Source of the DNA: Shewanella sp. SR44-3 | GTDB lineage: Bacteria; Pseudomonadota; Gammaproteobacteria; Enterobacterales; Shewanellaceae | Assembly (NCBI RefSeq): GCF_014163735.1 | Contig: NZ_JACJDV010000001.1 | Span: forward strand, 124,001 to 188,000 | Direction: 5' to 3' | DNA: 64,000 nt | Shown: positions 54,297-63,610 of the stretch, one piece after another | Layout of the letters: each line of letters opens with the position of its first letter | Position numbering within the stretch: the first letter of the stretch is position 1 | The notes under the pieces: model-generated | Told to the model about the DNA's origin: nothing | Seen by the model: the letters and a program-made list of their open reading frames with translations, nothing else | Database searches by the model: none | Program-made: the position numbers and the translations under genes

Positions 54297-54470
54297 AAAC
54301 TCGCTCTTTAAAAATTCTGCATGCTCATAAGGTTACCTCATCTCTAGGGCCCCTTCCTAGGACTTATCACCTAATTATCACCCAAGCCATGAAAAAGCCT
54401 TAACGCTCGTCTTTTAAGAGATTTTTTTGCTATGCTAGCGCCACAGATTATTTCGCTAGATAACGGATTT

Positions 54471-55379
54471 ATGACTCAAGACATCGCAGATATATCACAA
54501 GCTCGCGCTTGGCTACTGGCCATTAGGCCGCGCACACTCCCCGCCGCCATTGGGCCGCTATTAGTGGGCAATGTGCTTGCCTTAGGCGTTGAAGGTTTTA
54601 GCTTGCTGACCGCACTAATCACCCTTGGTTGTGGCTTGTTGCTGCAAATATCCGTCAATCTGGGTAATGATTATTTTGACAGTGTCTCTGGCGTTGATAC
54701 CCATGAACGCCTCGGGCCGCTGCGACTCACTCAAGCTGGGATTATTGCCCCAAAACAAATGCGAAATGCCATGATAGCGAGCCTTATCAGCGCATTTTTA
54801 GTGGGGTTTTATCTTATCGTCATTGGCGGCTGGCCTATCGGGCTATTGGCCGCAGCCAGTATTTTGGCCGCCTTAAGTTACAGCGGCGGGCCTTATCCTC
54901 TCGCCTCTCACGGACTGGGTGAATTGACTGTGTTTATCTTTTTTGGTTTAGTGGCAGTGGTCGGCAGTTTTTATTTGCAAACCGGCATTACCAGTCAAGA
55001 AGCTTGGCTTTTGGGCGCTGCCATTGGCTCACTCAATGCTGCCATTATGCTAGTCAATAATACCCGTGATATGAGTACTGATGCTAAAGCCAATAAGCGC
55101 ACCTTAGCGGTGCGCTTAGGGCAAAGCCAAGCGCGGGTGCTCTACCAAACCTTAGTATACTTGCCTTACGCTATTATTATTTGCGCATTTTTATTGGGCT
55201 TTTTACCAGGAATCGCAGTCATTTTATGCGGATTAAGTTTACTCTATGCCCGCAAACTCAGCCTGCATTTCCATGAATTAAGCGGCGCTGAACTTAATCC
55301 TATTCTGGCCAAAACCGCACTGCTGACTTTCGTTTTTAGCGTGTTATTCAGCCTAGGCTGGTACTTAGGTTTATCCTAA
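54471..55379 (+). CDS. menA: 1,4-dihydroxy-2-naphthoate polyprenyltransferase
   Basis: MenA attaches the prenyl tail to dihydroxynaphthoate in menaquinone synthesis, in the inner membrane. About eight hydrophobic helices are visible. The first Asp-rich motif is NDYFDSVSGVDTHERLGPLR and the second NNTRDMSTDAKANKRTLAVRLG, both typical of MenA and unlike UbiA. The open frame starts at 54432. The ATG at 54471 (MTQDIADISQARAWLLAIRPRTLP) aligns with the E. coli MenA start, giving 302 residues. Menaquinone fits a respiratory, facultatively anaerobic bacterium. Confidence 0.94.
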   Translation: MTQDIADISQARAWLLAIRPRTLPAAIGPLLVGNVLALGVEGFSLLTALITLGCGLLLQISVNLGNDYFDSVSGVDTHERLGPLRLTQAGIIAPKQMRNAMIASLISAFLVGFYLIVIGGWPIGLLAAASILAALSYSGGPYPLASHGLGELTVFIFFGLVAVVGSFYLQTGITSQEAWLLGAAIGSLNAAIMLVNNTRDMSTDAKANKRTLAVRLGQSQARVLYQTLVYLPYAIIICAFLLGFLPGIAVILCGLSLLYARKLSLHFHELSGAELNPILAKTALLTFVFSVLFSLGWYLGLS

Positions 55380-55392
55380 AGCCAGCAGCTTC

Positions 55393-55419
55393 GATAATGA
55401 TAAAAGACAATCATTGTCT
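55393..55419. promoter_or_regulatory. Fur-like box upstream of the lipoprotein gene
   Basis: GATAATGATAAA is followed by AGACAATCATTGTCT. The 7-1-7 part matches the Fur inverted repeat TGATAAT-N-ATTATCA at 11 of the 14 arm positions counted with the centre base. It lies 125-150 bases before the lipoprotein gene and just after menA, where it could also act as a weak terminator. Confidence 0.35.
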
Positions 55420-55543
55420 ATTTTATATTCATCTAATCATTTTTTAGCGCATAGCATCATAGATTAAGCATCTATCACTTGTCTTCTGCACTAGATTAAT
55501 CAAAATGCGCACTCTTTACTTTAAGTGGTATTAAAGAGGATAT

Positions 55544-56800
55544 ATGGAAGGAAATAAATTAGTTCTTGTTGGATTAACGCTAAGTCTACTAACTGCATGT
55601 GGTGGCGGAAGTGGCGGTGACAATAACTCAGCATCTGTGATTGTAGAAACGATTAAAGGTCGAGTCATCAATGAAACCACGTGTGGAAATCAAAGTTATC
55701 CTGGTGTTGAAGTACTGGTACATGACAATGCTGGAAAAATAGTAAAACGGGTTAAAAATACTGATGATGGTGAGTTCAGCGTATCTTGGGATAAAGGTGA
55801 TACTCATATCTCTTTTGTTAAAAATGGTGTCAACTTACACGCAAAAACACTGCTAAATGTCAGTGCTGGTGATCTTGGTCTTATTCCGTTGAAAAGTGAT
55901 GCCACTAACAATTGTGATTGTACTTACGTCAATTTTGACACTTCTGAAATTGCACCTCTTTATCCTAATACCCAATTACTGCCTTCATCATCAAATGTGA
56001 AAGTCTGTAAAGTTGAAGGTAAATACCAGTCAATTAACCTTGCTTTAGTGCCAACTCAGGATGGTGTTGCCCCAATTGCAACAAGCATTGATGTTAACAA
56101 CCTAATTAACGGTCAGGCTATACTGCTTAAAGCTGAAGATTTTAATGGTGAATATCGCCAAGGCCAAGCTATCACGCTCGATGGACTTGTATCAGGTGAT
56201 CACCTAAGTACTGGTAGTGTCTCAAATCGCCAATCAGGCGCAGATCAACAATTTAGTTGGCAGCAATCAGCTTATGCGTTCCCACAACAGTTTGGTGAAG
56301 AATATGTTTCAGCCAGTCATACCCAATTCCATAATCTGCCCAATGGAACATCGATTTTCTATTTAAGCGCCCATACTCAGCAAATACACGATGCAAATAA
56401 AATCTATAATGCTGAAATAAACCGAGATTTCGCACCACTACTCGAGGCATTACAGCCTGTGTTAGAAGGCGTTGCAGCGAACCAAGCGACAAGCTATGAC
56501 TTTAGCCAATATGACGCCAATATCTCAGCTGTCAACTTTGAACTCGGCTCACAAGCTTGGGATTGGAGTATTGAAGGTGCAAAATCAGGAACCTTGCCCT
56601 TGATTGAATTACCAACGGATGCCGTTCATAAAATCAATCTTTCCACTAGTTTCAACTCCTCACTGGGTTTGATCTTAGTCGAATCTAAAAACAGTACATC
56701 TTATGCCGATTTCAGACAAGAATGGGCCAAAGTATCTCGGGACAGCTACTTTTTAACCGATGCAAAGGTAAGTATTTTGCATATTTCTGGAAAAATATAA
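55544..56800 (+). CDS. Outer-membrane lipoprotein with carboxypeptidase-regulatory-like domain
   Basis: A 418-residue lipoprotein with lipobox LLTAC (Cys19) followed by GGGSGG, so it is lipidated and sorted to the outer membrane. The first mature domain (about 33-115) resembles carboxypeptidase-regulatory/Ig-like folds (IKGRVINETTCGNQSYPGVEVLVHDNAGKIVKRVKNTDDGEFSV). The remainder is beta-rich with no motif I recognise. Five further Cys occur in the first 150 residues. AGAGGA precedes the ATG. A Fur-like site lies upstream. Function is unknown. Confidence 0.7.
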   Translation: MEGNKLVLVGLTLSLLTACGGGSGGDNNSASVIVETIKGRVINETTCGNQSYPGVEVLVHDNAGKIVKRVKNTDDGEFSVSWDKGDTHISFVKNGVNLHAKTLLNVSAGDLGLIPLKSDATNNCDCTYVNFDTSEIAPLYPNTQLLPSSSNVKVCKVEGKYQSINLALVPTQDGVAPIATSIDVNNLINGQAILLKAEDFNGEYRQGQAITLDGLVSGDHLSTGSVSNRQSGADQQFSWQQSAYAFPQQFGEEYVSASHTQFHNLPNGTSIFYLSAHTQQIHDANKIYNAEINRDFAPLLEALQPVLEGVAANQATSYDFSQYDANISAVNFELGSQAWDWSIEGAKSGTLPLIELPTDAVHKINLSTSFNSSLGLILVESKNSTSYADFRQEWAKVSRDSYFLTDAKVSILHISGKI

Positions 56801-56835
56801 TCAGAGAAATGTCGATAAACCGCCACTTTATCTGA

Positions 56836-56875
56836 TAAAAAACCGCCAGTTAAGTGATTAACTGGCGGTTTTTTA
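56836..56875. terminator. Bidirectional terminator between lipoprotein and aspC genes
   Basis: A 12-bp perfect stem (ACCGCCAGTTAA/TTAACTGGCGGT) with a GTGA loop is flanked by A and T runs. It serves two convergent genes. Confidence 0.92.
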
Positions 56876-56893
56876 TTAAGCGATGCGTGAACC

Positions 56894-58087
56894 TTAGAGT
56901 ACTTGGGCTATCGCCTGACAGATTTTATCCATATTGTTCGTTGTCATGCCGGCAACGCTGATGCGGCCAGAGCCGACAATGTAAATGCCAAATTCTTCAC
57001 GTAGGCGCATAACTTGCTCTTTATTAAGGCCTGAGAAACTGAACATGCCTGTCTGACGGGAAATAAAGCTAAAATCTTGAGTTACCCCAGCCCGCTTTAA
57101 ACGTTCAACAAATAACACCCGCATTTGAGCAATACGCTCACGCATTTGGGTTAGCTCGCCTTCCCATTCTTGTCTCAGCTCTGGGTTGGCTAAAATGGTG
57201 CTGACAATTAACCCACCGTGAGCGGGCGGATTTGAGTAGGTTGCGCGAATAGTTTTCTTTATTTGGCTAAAACTGCGAACGGCAGTGTCTTCATCTTGTG
57301 CCACTAAGGTCACGGCGCCAATGCGCTCGTTATAGAGGCCAAAATTTTTGGAAAATGAGTTAGCGACAATAAGCTCAGGCACGGTATCTGCAAGCACTCG
57401 AAGGCCCACCGCATCTTCTTCAATGCCAGCGCCGAAGCCTTGATAGGCAAAATCAACTAACGGTACTAAGCTTTTGTCACGGCAAAGCTCAGCCACTTGC
57501 TGCCATTGGCTTAAGTTTAAATCTATGCCGCTTGGGTTATGACAACAGCCATGAAGCAGCACTAAATCCCCTTCATTGGCCTTGTTTAAATCAACTAACA
57601 TGGCATCAAAATCAAGATCATGACTCGCGGCGTCATAATAACGATAATCTTTGCAAATAAGCCCTGCGGTTTCGAAAATGTTGTGATGATTGGCCCAAGT
57701 TGGGTTACTGACCCAAATGTGGCGAGCCTTAGTTTGGCGCACTAAAAACTCAGCCGCGATACGCAAAGATCCAGTACCGCCAGGCGCCTGCGCCGTCACC
57801 ACACGTTTGTCTTGGATCACCTTATGTTGTGAACCAAAAAGTAAACGTTGAACTCCAGCGTTATAGGCTTTCACCCCTTCAATGCCTAAATAGTTTTTGC
57901 TCTTCTCTTCTGCGAGTAACCAAGCTTCAGCTTTTTTTACCGAGCTTAATACCGGCGTAAAACCTGCATCTGTCTTATAAATACCCACACCTAGGTTGAC
58001 TTTATCCTGACGCGGATCGGCATTAAACGCATCATTTAAGCCTAAAATGGGATCTGCTGGAGCAAGAAGCATGTCGGTAAAAATCAT
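56894..58087 (-). CDS. aspC: Aromatic/aspartate aminotransferase (AspC-type)
   Basis: A class I PLP aminotransferase of 397 residues (E. coli AspC 396), making aspartate from oxaloacetate and glutamate. The PLP-binding Lys lies in NSFSKNFGLYNERIGA. HGCCHNPSG, the Asp/Tyr pair in LVDFAYQGF and the C-terminal GSGRISVAGM with the substrate-carboxylate Arg are all present. KNFGLYNERIG resembles AspC more than TyrB, but activity on aromatic amino acids is possible. It is transcribed alone. Confidence 0.95.
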   Translation of the reverse strand: MIFTDMLLAPADPILGLNDAFNADPRQDKVNLGVGIYKTDAGFTPVLSSVKKAEAWLLAEEKSKNYLGIEGVKAYNAGVQRLLFGSQHKVIQDKRVVTAQAPGGTGSLRIAAEFLVRQTKARHIWVSNPTWANHHNIFETAGLICKDYRYYDAASHDLDFDAMLVDLNKANEGDLVLLHGCCHNPSGIDLNLSQWQQVAELCRDKSLVPLVDFAYQGFGAGIEEDAVGLRVLADTVPELIVANSFSKNFGLYNERIGAVTLVAQDEDTAVRSFSQIKKTIRATYSNPPAHGGLIVSTILANPELRQEWEGELTQMRERIAQMRVLFVERLKRAGVTQDFSFISRQTGMFSFSGLNKEQVMRLREEFGIYIVGSGRISVAGMTTNNMDKICQAIAQVL

Positions 58088-58257
58088 TTGAATATCCTAG
58101 AATGGCGATAAAAGCGAAAGATAGCTCTTTATACCACCCCAAGGCGCTGATTTGTAGAGCCAAGTCAGCAAGTTGAAAAATTTAGTTATTCCAACTTGCT
58201 GAAACTGCCTTTTTGCTCTTTTTTCACGCTATTTTGACTTTCTATTACAGCTGTATG

Positions 58258-59454
58258 CTACATTTCAGGCTCTGGCACTCGCACCCAGCCTTCCATTAAC
58301 ACTCGCGCGCTGCGACTCATTATTGCCTTCGTCACCTGCCACTCATTACCAATAAATTCAGCCTCTGCGCCCACTTTTAACACCCCAGATGGATGACCAA
58401 AACTCACCACTTGACGGTTACCGCCGCCCGCTGCCAAATTCACTAAGGTGCCGGGAATTGCTGCTGCTGTACCTATGGCAACCGCTGCGGTGCCCATCAT
58501 GGCATGGTGTAATTTACCCATGGACATGGCGCGCACTAATAAATCGACATCGCTGGCATTGACCCTTTTCCCGCTAGACGCATGATAGTCCAATGGCGCG
58601 GCCACAAAGGCAACTTTGGGGGTATGTTGGCGGTTTTGTGCTTCATCTATGTGCTTAATTAAACCCATTTTTACCGCACCATGAGCACGTATGGTTTCAA
58701 ATAGACGTAAGGCGTTGTCATCATTATTGATGGCATCTTGAAGTTCAGTGCCTCTGTAGCCTATGGCGGCGGCATCGACAAAAATGGTGGGGATACCGGC
58801 ATTGATTAAGGTGACCTTAATATTGCCAAGGCCTGGCACAGCTAATTCATCGACAAGATTACCTGTGGGGAACATGGCGCCCTCACCGTCCGCTGGTGCC
58901 ATAAATTCAAGCTGCACTTCGGCTGCGGGAAAGGTCACGCCATCTAGCTCAAAATCACCGGTTTCTTGCACCTGACCTTGCGTCATGGGCACATGGGCTA
59001 TGATGGTTTTATTAATATTGGCCTGCCAAATACGCACTGTGGCTATGCCATTTTGTGGAATACGGCTGCTGTCCACTAGGCCATTGCTGATGGCAAACGC
59101 CCCCACGGCAGCGCTTAAGTTGCCGCAGTTACCGCTCCAGTCCACAAAGGCTTTGTCTATGGCCACTTGGCCAAACAGATAATCCACATCGTGATTTTTT
59201 TGCTCACTCTTAGATAAAATTACCGTCTTGCTGGTGCTTGAGGTGGCGCCGCCCATGCCATCGGTTTGTTTGGCGTATGGGTCTGGACTGCCGATAATGC
59301 GCAATAACAGGGCATCACGATAAGGCCCCGGCGCTTGGGCTTTTATGGGTAAATCCTTGAGGCTAAAAAATACCCCTTTACTGGTGCCGCCGCGCATATA
59401 GGTGGCGGGCACTCTCAATTGGGGGGGGAAAGTTAACTGAGTTGAAGACGTCAT
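58258..59454 (-). CDS. prpF: 2-methylaconitate cis-trans isomerase PrpF
   Basis: PrpF isomerises trans-2-methylaconitate, made by AcnD, to the cis form that an aconitase can hydrate. It has 398 residues with a diaminopimelate-epimerase-like fold. The hallmark N-terminus is VPATYMRGGTSKGVFF, and DWSGNCGNLSAAVGAFAI holds a catalytic Cys-type region. Both fit characterised Shewanella PrpF. It is the last gene of prpB-prpC-acnD-prpF on the minus strand and is preceded by a 14-bp intercistronic hairpin. AAGGA lies near its ATG. Confidence 0.96.
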   Translation of the reverse strand: MTSSTQLTFPPQLRVPATYMRGGTSKGVFFSLKDLPIKAQAPGPYRDALLLRIIGSPDPYAKQTDGMGGATSSTSKTVILSKSEQKNHDVDYLFGQVAIDKAFVDWSGNCGNLSAAVGAFAISNGLVDSSRIPQNGIATVRIWQANINKTIIAHVPMTQGQVQETGDFELDGVTFPAAEVQLEFMAPADGEGAMFPTGNLVDELAVPGLGNIKVTLINAGIPTIFVDAAAIGYRGTELQDAINNDDNALRLFETIRAHGAVKMGLIKHIDEAQNRQHTPKVAFVAAPLDYHASSGKRVNASDVDLLVRAMSMGKLHHAMMGTAAVAIGTAAAIPGTLVNLAAGGGNRQVVSFGHPSGVLKVGAEAEFIGNEWQVTKAIMSRSARVLMEGWVRVPEPEM

Positions 59455-59472
59455 TGGAAGATCCTTTTAATC

Positions 59473-59528
59473 AAAGGCGCTATCGTATTTCATCAGTCAT
59501 TTAACATGATAAAAACGATAGCGCCTTT
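59473..59528 (-). repeat. acnD-prpF intercistronic inverted repeat
   Basis: AAAGGCGCTATCGT and ACGATAGCGCCTTT are exact 14-bp complements with a 28-base loop. The structure ends 19 bases before the prpF start. A long stem without a full T tract suggests attenuation, RNA processing or message protection. Confidence 0.65.
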
Positions 59529-59653
59529 TTGTTGTCGCTTTTCAAACTAATATGGCTTAGCTAATATTGCCAGACAGATATTGCCGAACTAATACCCTAG
59601 AGCTAATACCGCAGCGCGAATACAGTCGAGCACAGCCAAGCTAACAAAGAGAG

Positions 59654-62257
59654 TTAAGCATTGCCTGCTAAGAAGTCTTGAGCAAAGCGTTGCAGCACGC
59701 CGCCTGCTTCATAGATAGACAGCTCTTCTTCGGTATCGAGGCGACATTTCACCGGTACAGATACCGACTGGCCGTCTTTTCTGTTGATGATAAGTGTCAT
59801 CATGGCGCCTGGGGTGCGATCCCCAATAACGTCATAGGTTTCTGTGCCATCAATCTGATAAGTATGGCGATTATCACCATTGACGAATTCAAGCGGTAAT
59901 ACGCCCATGCCCACTAAGTTAGTGCGATGAATGCGCTCAAAGCCTTCGGCGACAATCACTTCAACCCCAGCTAGGCGTACACCTTTGGCCGCCCAATCTC
60001 GAGACGAGCCTTGGCCGTAGTCGGCGCCAGCAACAATAATAAGCGGTTGTTTACGCTCCATATAGGCTTCAATCGCTTCCCACATGCGGGTCACTTGACC
60101 TTCAGGCTCGATGCGAGCATAAGAGCCTTGCTTTATCTTAACGCCGCCGTCTTTGCCGATTTCGCTCACCATTTCATTAAATAGTTTAGGGTTCGCAAAG
60201 GTGGCGCGCTGGGCAGTTAAATGATCGCCCCTGTGGGTGGCATAAGAGTTAAAATCTTCCTCAGGCAGTCCCATTTTATGCAGGTATTCACCGGCGGCGC
60301 TGTCGAGCAAAATGGCGTTTGATGGCGATAAGTGATCTGTGGTGATGTTATCCCCAAGCACGGCCAAGGGGCGCATGCCTTTCATGGCACGCTCGCCTGC
60401 TAGTGCACCTTCCCAATAAGGCGGGCGGCGAATATAAGTGCTTTGAGGGCGCCAGTCATACTGAGGATTGATGTGGCTACCGTATTCGACTTTTAAGTCG
60501 AACATCGGCTCATACACTTTACGGAATTGCTCAGGTTTTACGCTTTTAGCAATCACAGCATCGATTTCCTCATCCGATGGCCATAAATCTTTCAAGGTCA
60601 CGGCATTGCCGTTTTTATCCAATCCCAGCACGTCTTTTTCGATATCAAAACGTATGGTGCCAGCGATGGCATAAGCCACCACCAAAGGCGGAGATGCCAA
60701 GAAGGCTTGCTTAGCATAGGGGTGAATACGGCCATCGAAGTTACGGTTACCAGACAGCACAGCTGTGGTGTAAAGATCCCGCTCAATGACTTCTTGTTGA
60801 ATAACTGGGTCAAGGGCGCCGCTCATGCCGTTACAAGTGGTACAGGCAAAACCAACAATACCAAAGCCTAATTGCTCAAGCTCGGTCAAGAGGTTCGAGT
60901 CTTCTAAATACAGCTGCACCGCTTTGGAGCCTGGGGCCAGTGAGGTTTTCACCCATGGCTTACGGCTTAAGCCAGCGGCATTGGCATTACGAGCCAAAAG
61001 CGCTGCTGCAATCACGTTTCTTGGGTTACTTGTGTTGGTGCAGCTGGTGATAGCGGCGATGATCACAGCACCATCTGGCATCTTACCTGGCTCATTTTCA
61101 ACTATGCCAGATATGCCCTTAGCGGCTAAATCTTTAGTGGCCACCCGTGCATGAGGGTTTGAGGGACCGGCGATATTGCGGCCAACACTGGATAAATCAA
61201 AACTTAAGTTACGCTCATACACAGCCGTAGTTAGGCTATCAGCCCACAGGCCTGTGTGCTTAGCATAGGTTTCAACCAATTTAACTTGCTCGTCATCACG
61301 GCCTGTTAACTTAAGATAATCAATTGTTTGCTGGTCAATATAGAACATGGCAGCGGTGGCGCCATATTCAGGGGTCATGTTAGAAATGGTCGCTCTGTCC
61401 CCTAATGTGAGGTGGGCTGCACCTTCGCCAAAAAATTCTAAATAAGAGGACACCACTTTTTGCGCGCGCAAATATTCGGTCAATGCCAGCACTATGTCTG
61501 TTGCCGTGATCCCTGTTTGCGGCTTACCGGTGAGCTCTACCCCGATAATGTCTGGCAGGCGCATGTATGAAGCGCGTCCAAGCATCACACTTTCCGCTTC
61601 TAGGCCGCCCACACCGATAGCGATAACGCCAAGCGCATCCACGTGAGGCGTGTGGCTGTCGGTACCCACTAAGGTATCAGGAAATGCCACGCCATCACGG
61701 GCATGGACCACAGGTGACATGCGCTCTAAGTTAATTTGATGCATGATGCCGTTGCCGGGCTGAATAACATCGACATTTTTAAAGGCAGTTTTGGTCCAGT
61801 TGATGAAATGGAATCTATCATCATTGCGTCTGTCTTCGATGGCGCGGTTTTTCTCAAAGGCATCGGTTTCAAAACCCGCGTGTTCCACGGCTAAAGAATG
61901 ATCCACGATAAGCTGAGTTGGCACCACAGGGTTAACTTTTGATGGGTCGCCGCCTTTCTCGGCAATGGCATCTCTAAGGCCGGCTAAATCTACCAGTGCG
62001 GTTTGGCCCAAAATGTCATGACACACAACCCGTGCAGGAAACCAGGGGAAGTCTAAGTCACGTTTACGTTCAATAATTTGTTTCAGTGAGGCTTCAAGGG
62101 CCTCTGGCGGGCAGCGGCGCACTAAGTTTTCGGCATACACGCGGGAGCAATAAGGCAAAGTGGCGAATGCGCCGGGAGAAATGGCGTCGACTGCCTCACG
62201 GGTATCAAAAAAATCTAACTTAGTGCCGGGTAACGGCTTGCGGTATGACGAATTCAT
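59654..62257 (-). CDS. acnD: Fe/S-dependent 2-methylcitrate dehydratase AcnD
   Basis: AcnD dehydrates 2-methylcitrate in the propionate pathway, replacing PrpD. It has 867 residues, an aconitase-A-type protein. The 4Fe-4S Cys residues lie in TSCTNTSNP and GFACTTCNGMSG. VGTDSHTPHVDALGVIAIGVGGLEAE is the early active-site segment. The C-terminal swivel domain holds GADYGQGSSRDWAAKG. It lies between prpC and prpF, the typical arrangement when prpD is missing. Confidence 0.97.
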   Translation of the reverse strand: MNSSYRKPLPGTKLDFFDTREAVDAISPGAFATLPYCSRVYAENLVRRCPPEALEASLKQIIERKRDLDFPWFPARVVCHDILGQTALVDLAGLRDAIAEKGGDPSKVNPVVPTQLIVDHSLAVEHAGFETDAFEKNRAIEDRRNDDRFHFINWTKTAFKNVDVIQPGNGIMHQINLERMSPVVHARDGVAFPDTLVGTDSHTPHVDALGVIAIGVGGLEAESVMLGRASYMRLPDIIGVELTGKPQTGITATDIVLALTEYLRAQKVVSSYLEFFGEGAAHLTLGDRATISNMTPEYGATAAMFYIDQQTIDYLKLTGRDDEQVKLVETYAKHTGLWADSLTTAVYERNLSFDLSSVGRNIAGPSNPHARVATKDLAAKGISGIVENEPGKMPDGAVIIAAITSCTNTSNPRNVIAAALLARNANAAGLSRKPWVKTSLAPGSKAVQLYLEDSNLLTELEQLGFGIVGFACTTCNGMSGALDPVIQQEVIERDLYTTAVLSGNRNFDGRIHPYAKQAFLASPPLVVAYAIAGTIRFDIEKDVLGLDKNGNAVTLKDLWPSDEEIDAVIAKSVKPEQFRKVYEPMFDLKVEYGSHINPQYDWRPQSTYIRRPPYWEGALAGERAMKGMRPLAVLGDNITTDHLSPSNAILLDSAAGEYLHKMGLPEEDFNSYATHRGDHLTAQRATFANPKLFNEMVSEIGKDGGVKIKQGSYARIEPEGQVTRMWEAIEAYMERKQPLIIVAGADYGQGSSRDWAAKGVRLAGVEVIVAEGFERIHRTNLVGMGVLPLEFVNGDNRHTYQIDGTETYDVIGDRTPGAMMTLIINRKDGQSVSVPVKCRLDTEEELSIYEAGGVLQRFAQDFLAGNA

Positions 62258-62300
62258 AACTTAATCCATAAGCAATTTAACAAGATAAAACAGTGCGATA

Positions 62301-62330
62301 AATGACGAGGCAACGGATTACCTCGTCATT
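62301..62330 (-). repeat. prpC-acnD intercistronic hairpin
   Basis: AATGACGAGG and CCTCGTCATT form a perfect 10-bp stem with a 10-base loop and no T run. It lies between prpC and acnD, probably as a message-stabilising element. Confidence 0.55.
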
Positions 62331-62381
62331 GGCACTCTCTTTATGTTTCAAGTGATAGCTTGGAACATGGGTTGTTGCTGG

Positions 62382-63506
62382 CTATCTCTGTGCGATAGGC
62401 GCCACTTTACGCGGCTCTGGGCCCGTGTAATCGGCACTTGGACGGATAATGCGGTTATTGCTGCGCTGCTCCATCACGTGGGCCGCCCAACCTGTTACCC
62501 GTGAACATACAAAAATGGGGGTAAATAACTTGGTGGGAATGCCCATAAAGTGATACGCAGAGGCGTGGAAGAAATCGGCGTTACAGAAGAGTTTCTTGGT
62601 GTCCCACATAAATTCTTCACAGGCAACCGAAATGTCATACAGTGAGGTATCGCCATTTTCTTTAGCCAGCTTTTCAGACCAGGCTTTGATGATGACGTTG
62701 CGGGGATCCGAATCTCGATAAATCGCATGACCAAAGCCCATGATTTTCTCTTTACGCTCAAGCATGGCCGCCATTTGTACTTTGGCATCTTCTGGCGAGC
62801 TGAATTTTTGGATCATCTCCATCGCCGCTTCGTTTGCGCCGCCATGGAGTGGACCGCGAAGTGAGCCGATAGCGCCAGTGACGCATGAGAACATGTCAGA
62901 TAACGTCGATGCACACACACGAGCGGTGAAGGTTGATGCGTTAAATTCATGCTCTGCATACAAAATTAATGACACGTCCATGACACGTCTGTGCTGATCA
63001 GAAGGTGTCTTACCGTTAAGCAGCTTTAGGAAGTGACCACCGATAGAGGCCTCATCTGTGGTGCACTCGATGTCTACGCCTTCATGGCTGAAACGGTACC
63101 AATAACACATGATGGCAGGGAACGCCGCCAATAAACGGTTAGCCGCTTTTGTCTGGGCACTAAAATCCGTTTCTGGTTCGATATTACCTAAAAAGGAGCA
63201 AGCGGTGCGCATCACATCCATTGGATGGGCTGAAGCTGGAATAAGCTTAAGCACTTGCTTAAGTGCATCAGGCAAGTCGCGCATGGCGGTTAATTCGCTC
63301 TGGTAAACATCAAGCTGGGCTTTTGTTGGTAGCTCGCCATTGAACAGCAAGTAGGCCACTTCTTCAAACGTCGCGTTATCGGCTAAATCTGCCACGTCAT
63401 AACCGCAATAAGTAAGGCCTGAACCTGATTTGCCCACAGTGCACAAGGCCGTTTCCCCTGCGCTTTGACCACGAAGACCTGCGCCCGCTAATTTTTTATC
63501 TACCAT
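62382..63506 (-). CDS. prpC: 2-methylcitrate synthase
   Basis: PrpC condenses propionyl-CoA and oxaloacetate to 2-methylcitrate. It has 374 residues, a short type II-like citrate synthase as usual for PrpC. Active-site segments are GPLHGGANEAAM (His), MGFGHAIYRDSDPRN (His, Arg) and the Asp region near the C-terminus (FFHASAYHFMGIPTKLFTPIFV). AGGAAG precedes the ATG. A 16-base palindrome (63531-63546, GGCCACTTAAGTGGCC) lies between it and prpB. Confidence 0.97.
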   Translation of the reverse strand: MVDKKLAGAGLRGQSAGETALCTVGKSGSGLTYCGYDVADLADNATFEEVAYLLFNGELPTKAQLDVYQSELTAMRDLPDALKQVLKLIPASAHPMDVMRTACSFLGNIEPETDFSAQTKAANRLLAAFPAIMCYWYRFSHEGVDIECTTDEASIGGHFLKLLNGKTPSDQHRRVMDVSLILYAEHEFNASTFTARVCASTLSDMFSCVTGAIGSLRGPLHGGANEAAMEMIQKFSSPEDAKVQMAAMLERKEKIMGFGHAIYRDSDPRNVIIKAWSEKLAKENGDTSLYDISVACEEFMWDTKKLFCNADFFHASAYHFMGIPTKLFTPIFVCSRVTGWAAHVMEQRSNNRIIRPSADYTGPEPRKVAPIAQR

Positions 63507-63530
63507 GATAGCTTCCTTTTTTTAGATCAC

Positions 63531-63546
63531 GGCCACTTAAGTGGCC
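63531..63546. repeat. prpB-prpC intercistronic palindrome
   Basis: GGCCACTTAAGTGGCC is a perfect palindrome 25 bases upstream of prpC, without a T tract. It could be a transcript hairpin or a protein site. Confidence 0.45.
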
Positions 63547-63610
63547 GCGACGTGTAGGGTGAATGTTGATTCTTATTATTTATCTTTCAATCTTTGCTTA
63601 AGCTAATGAT

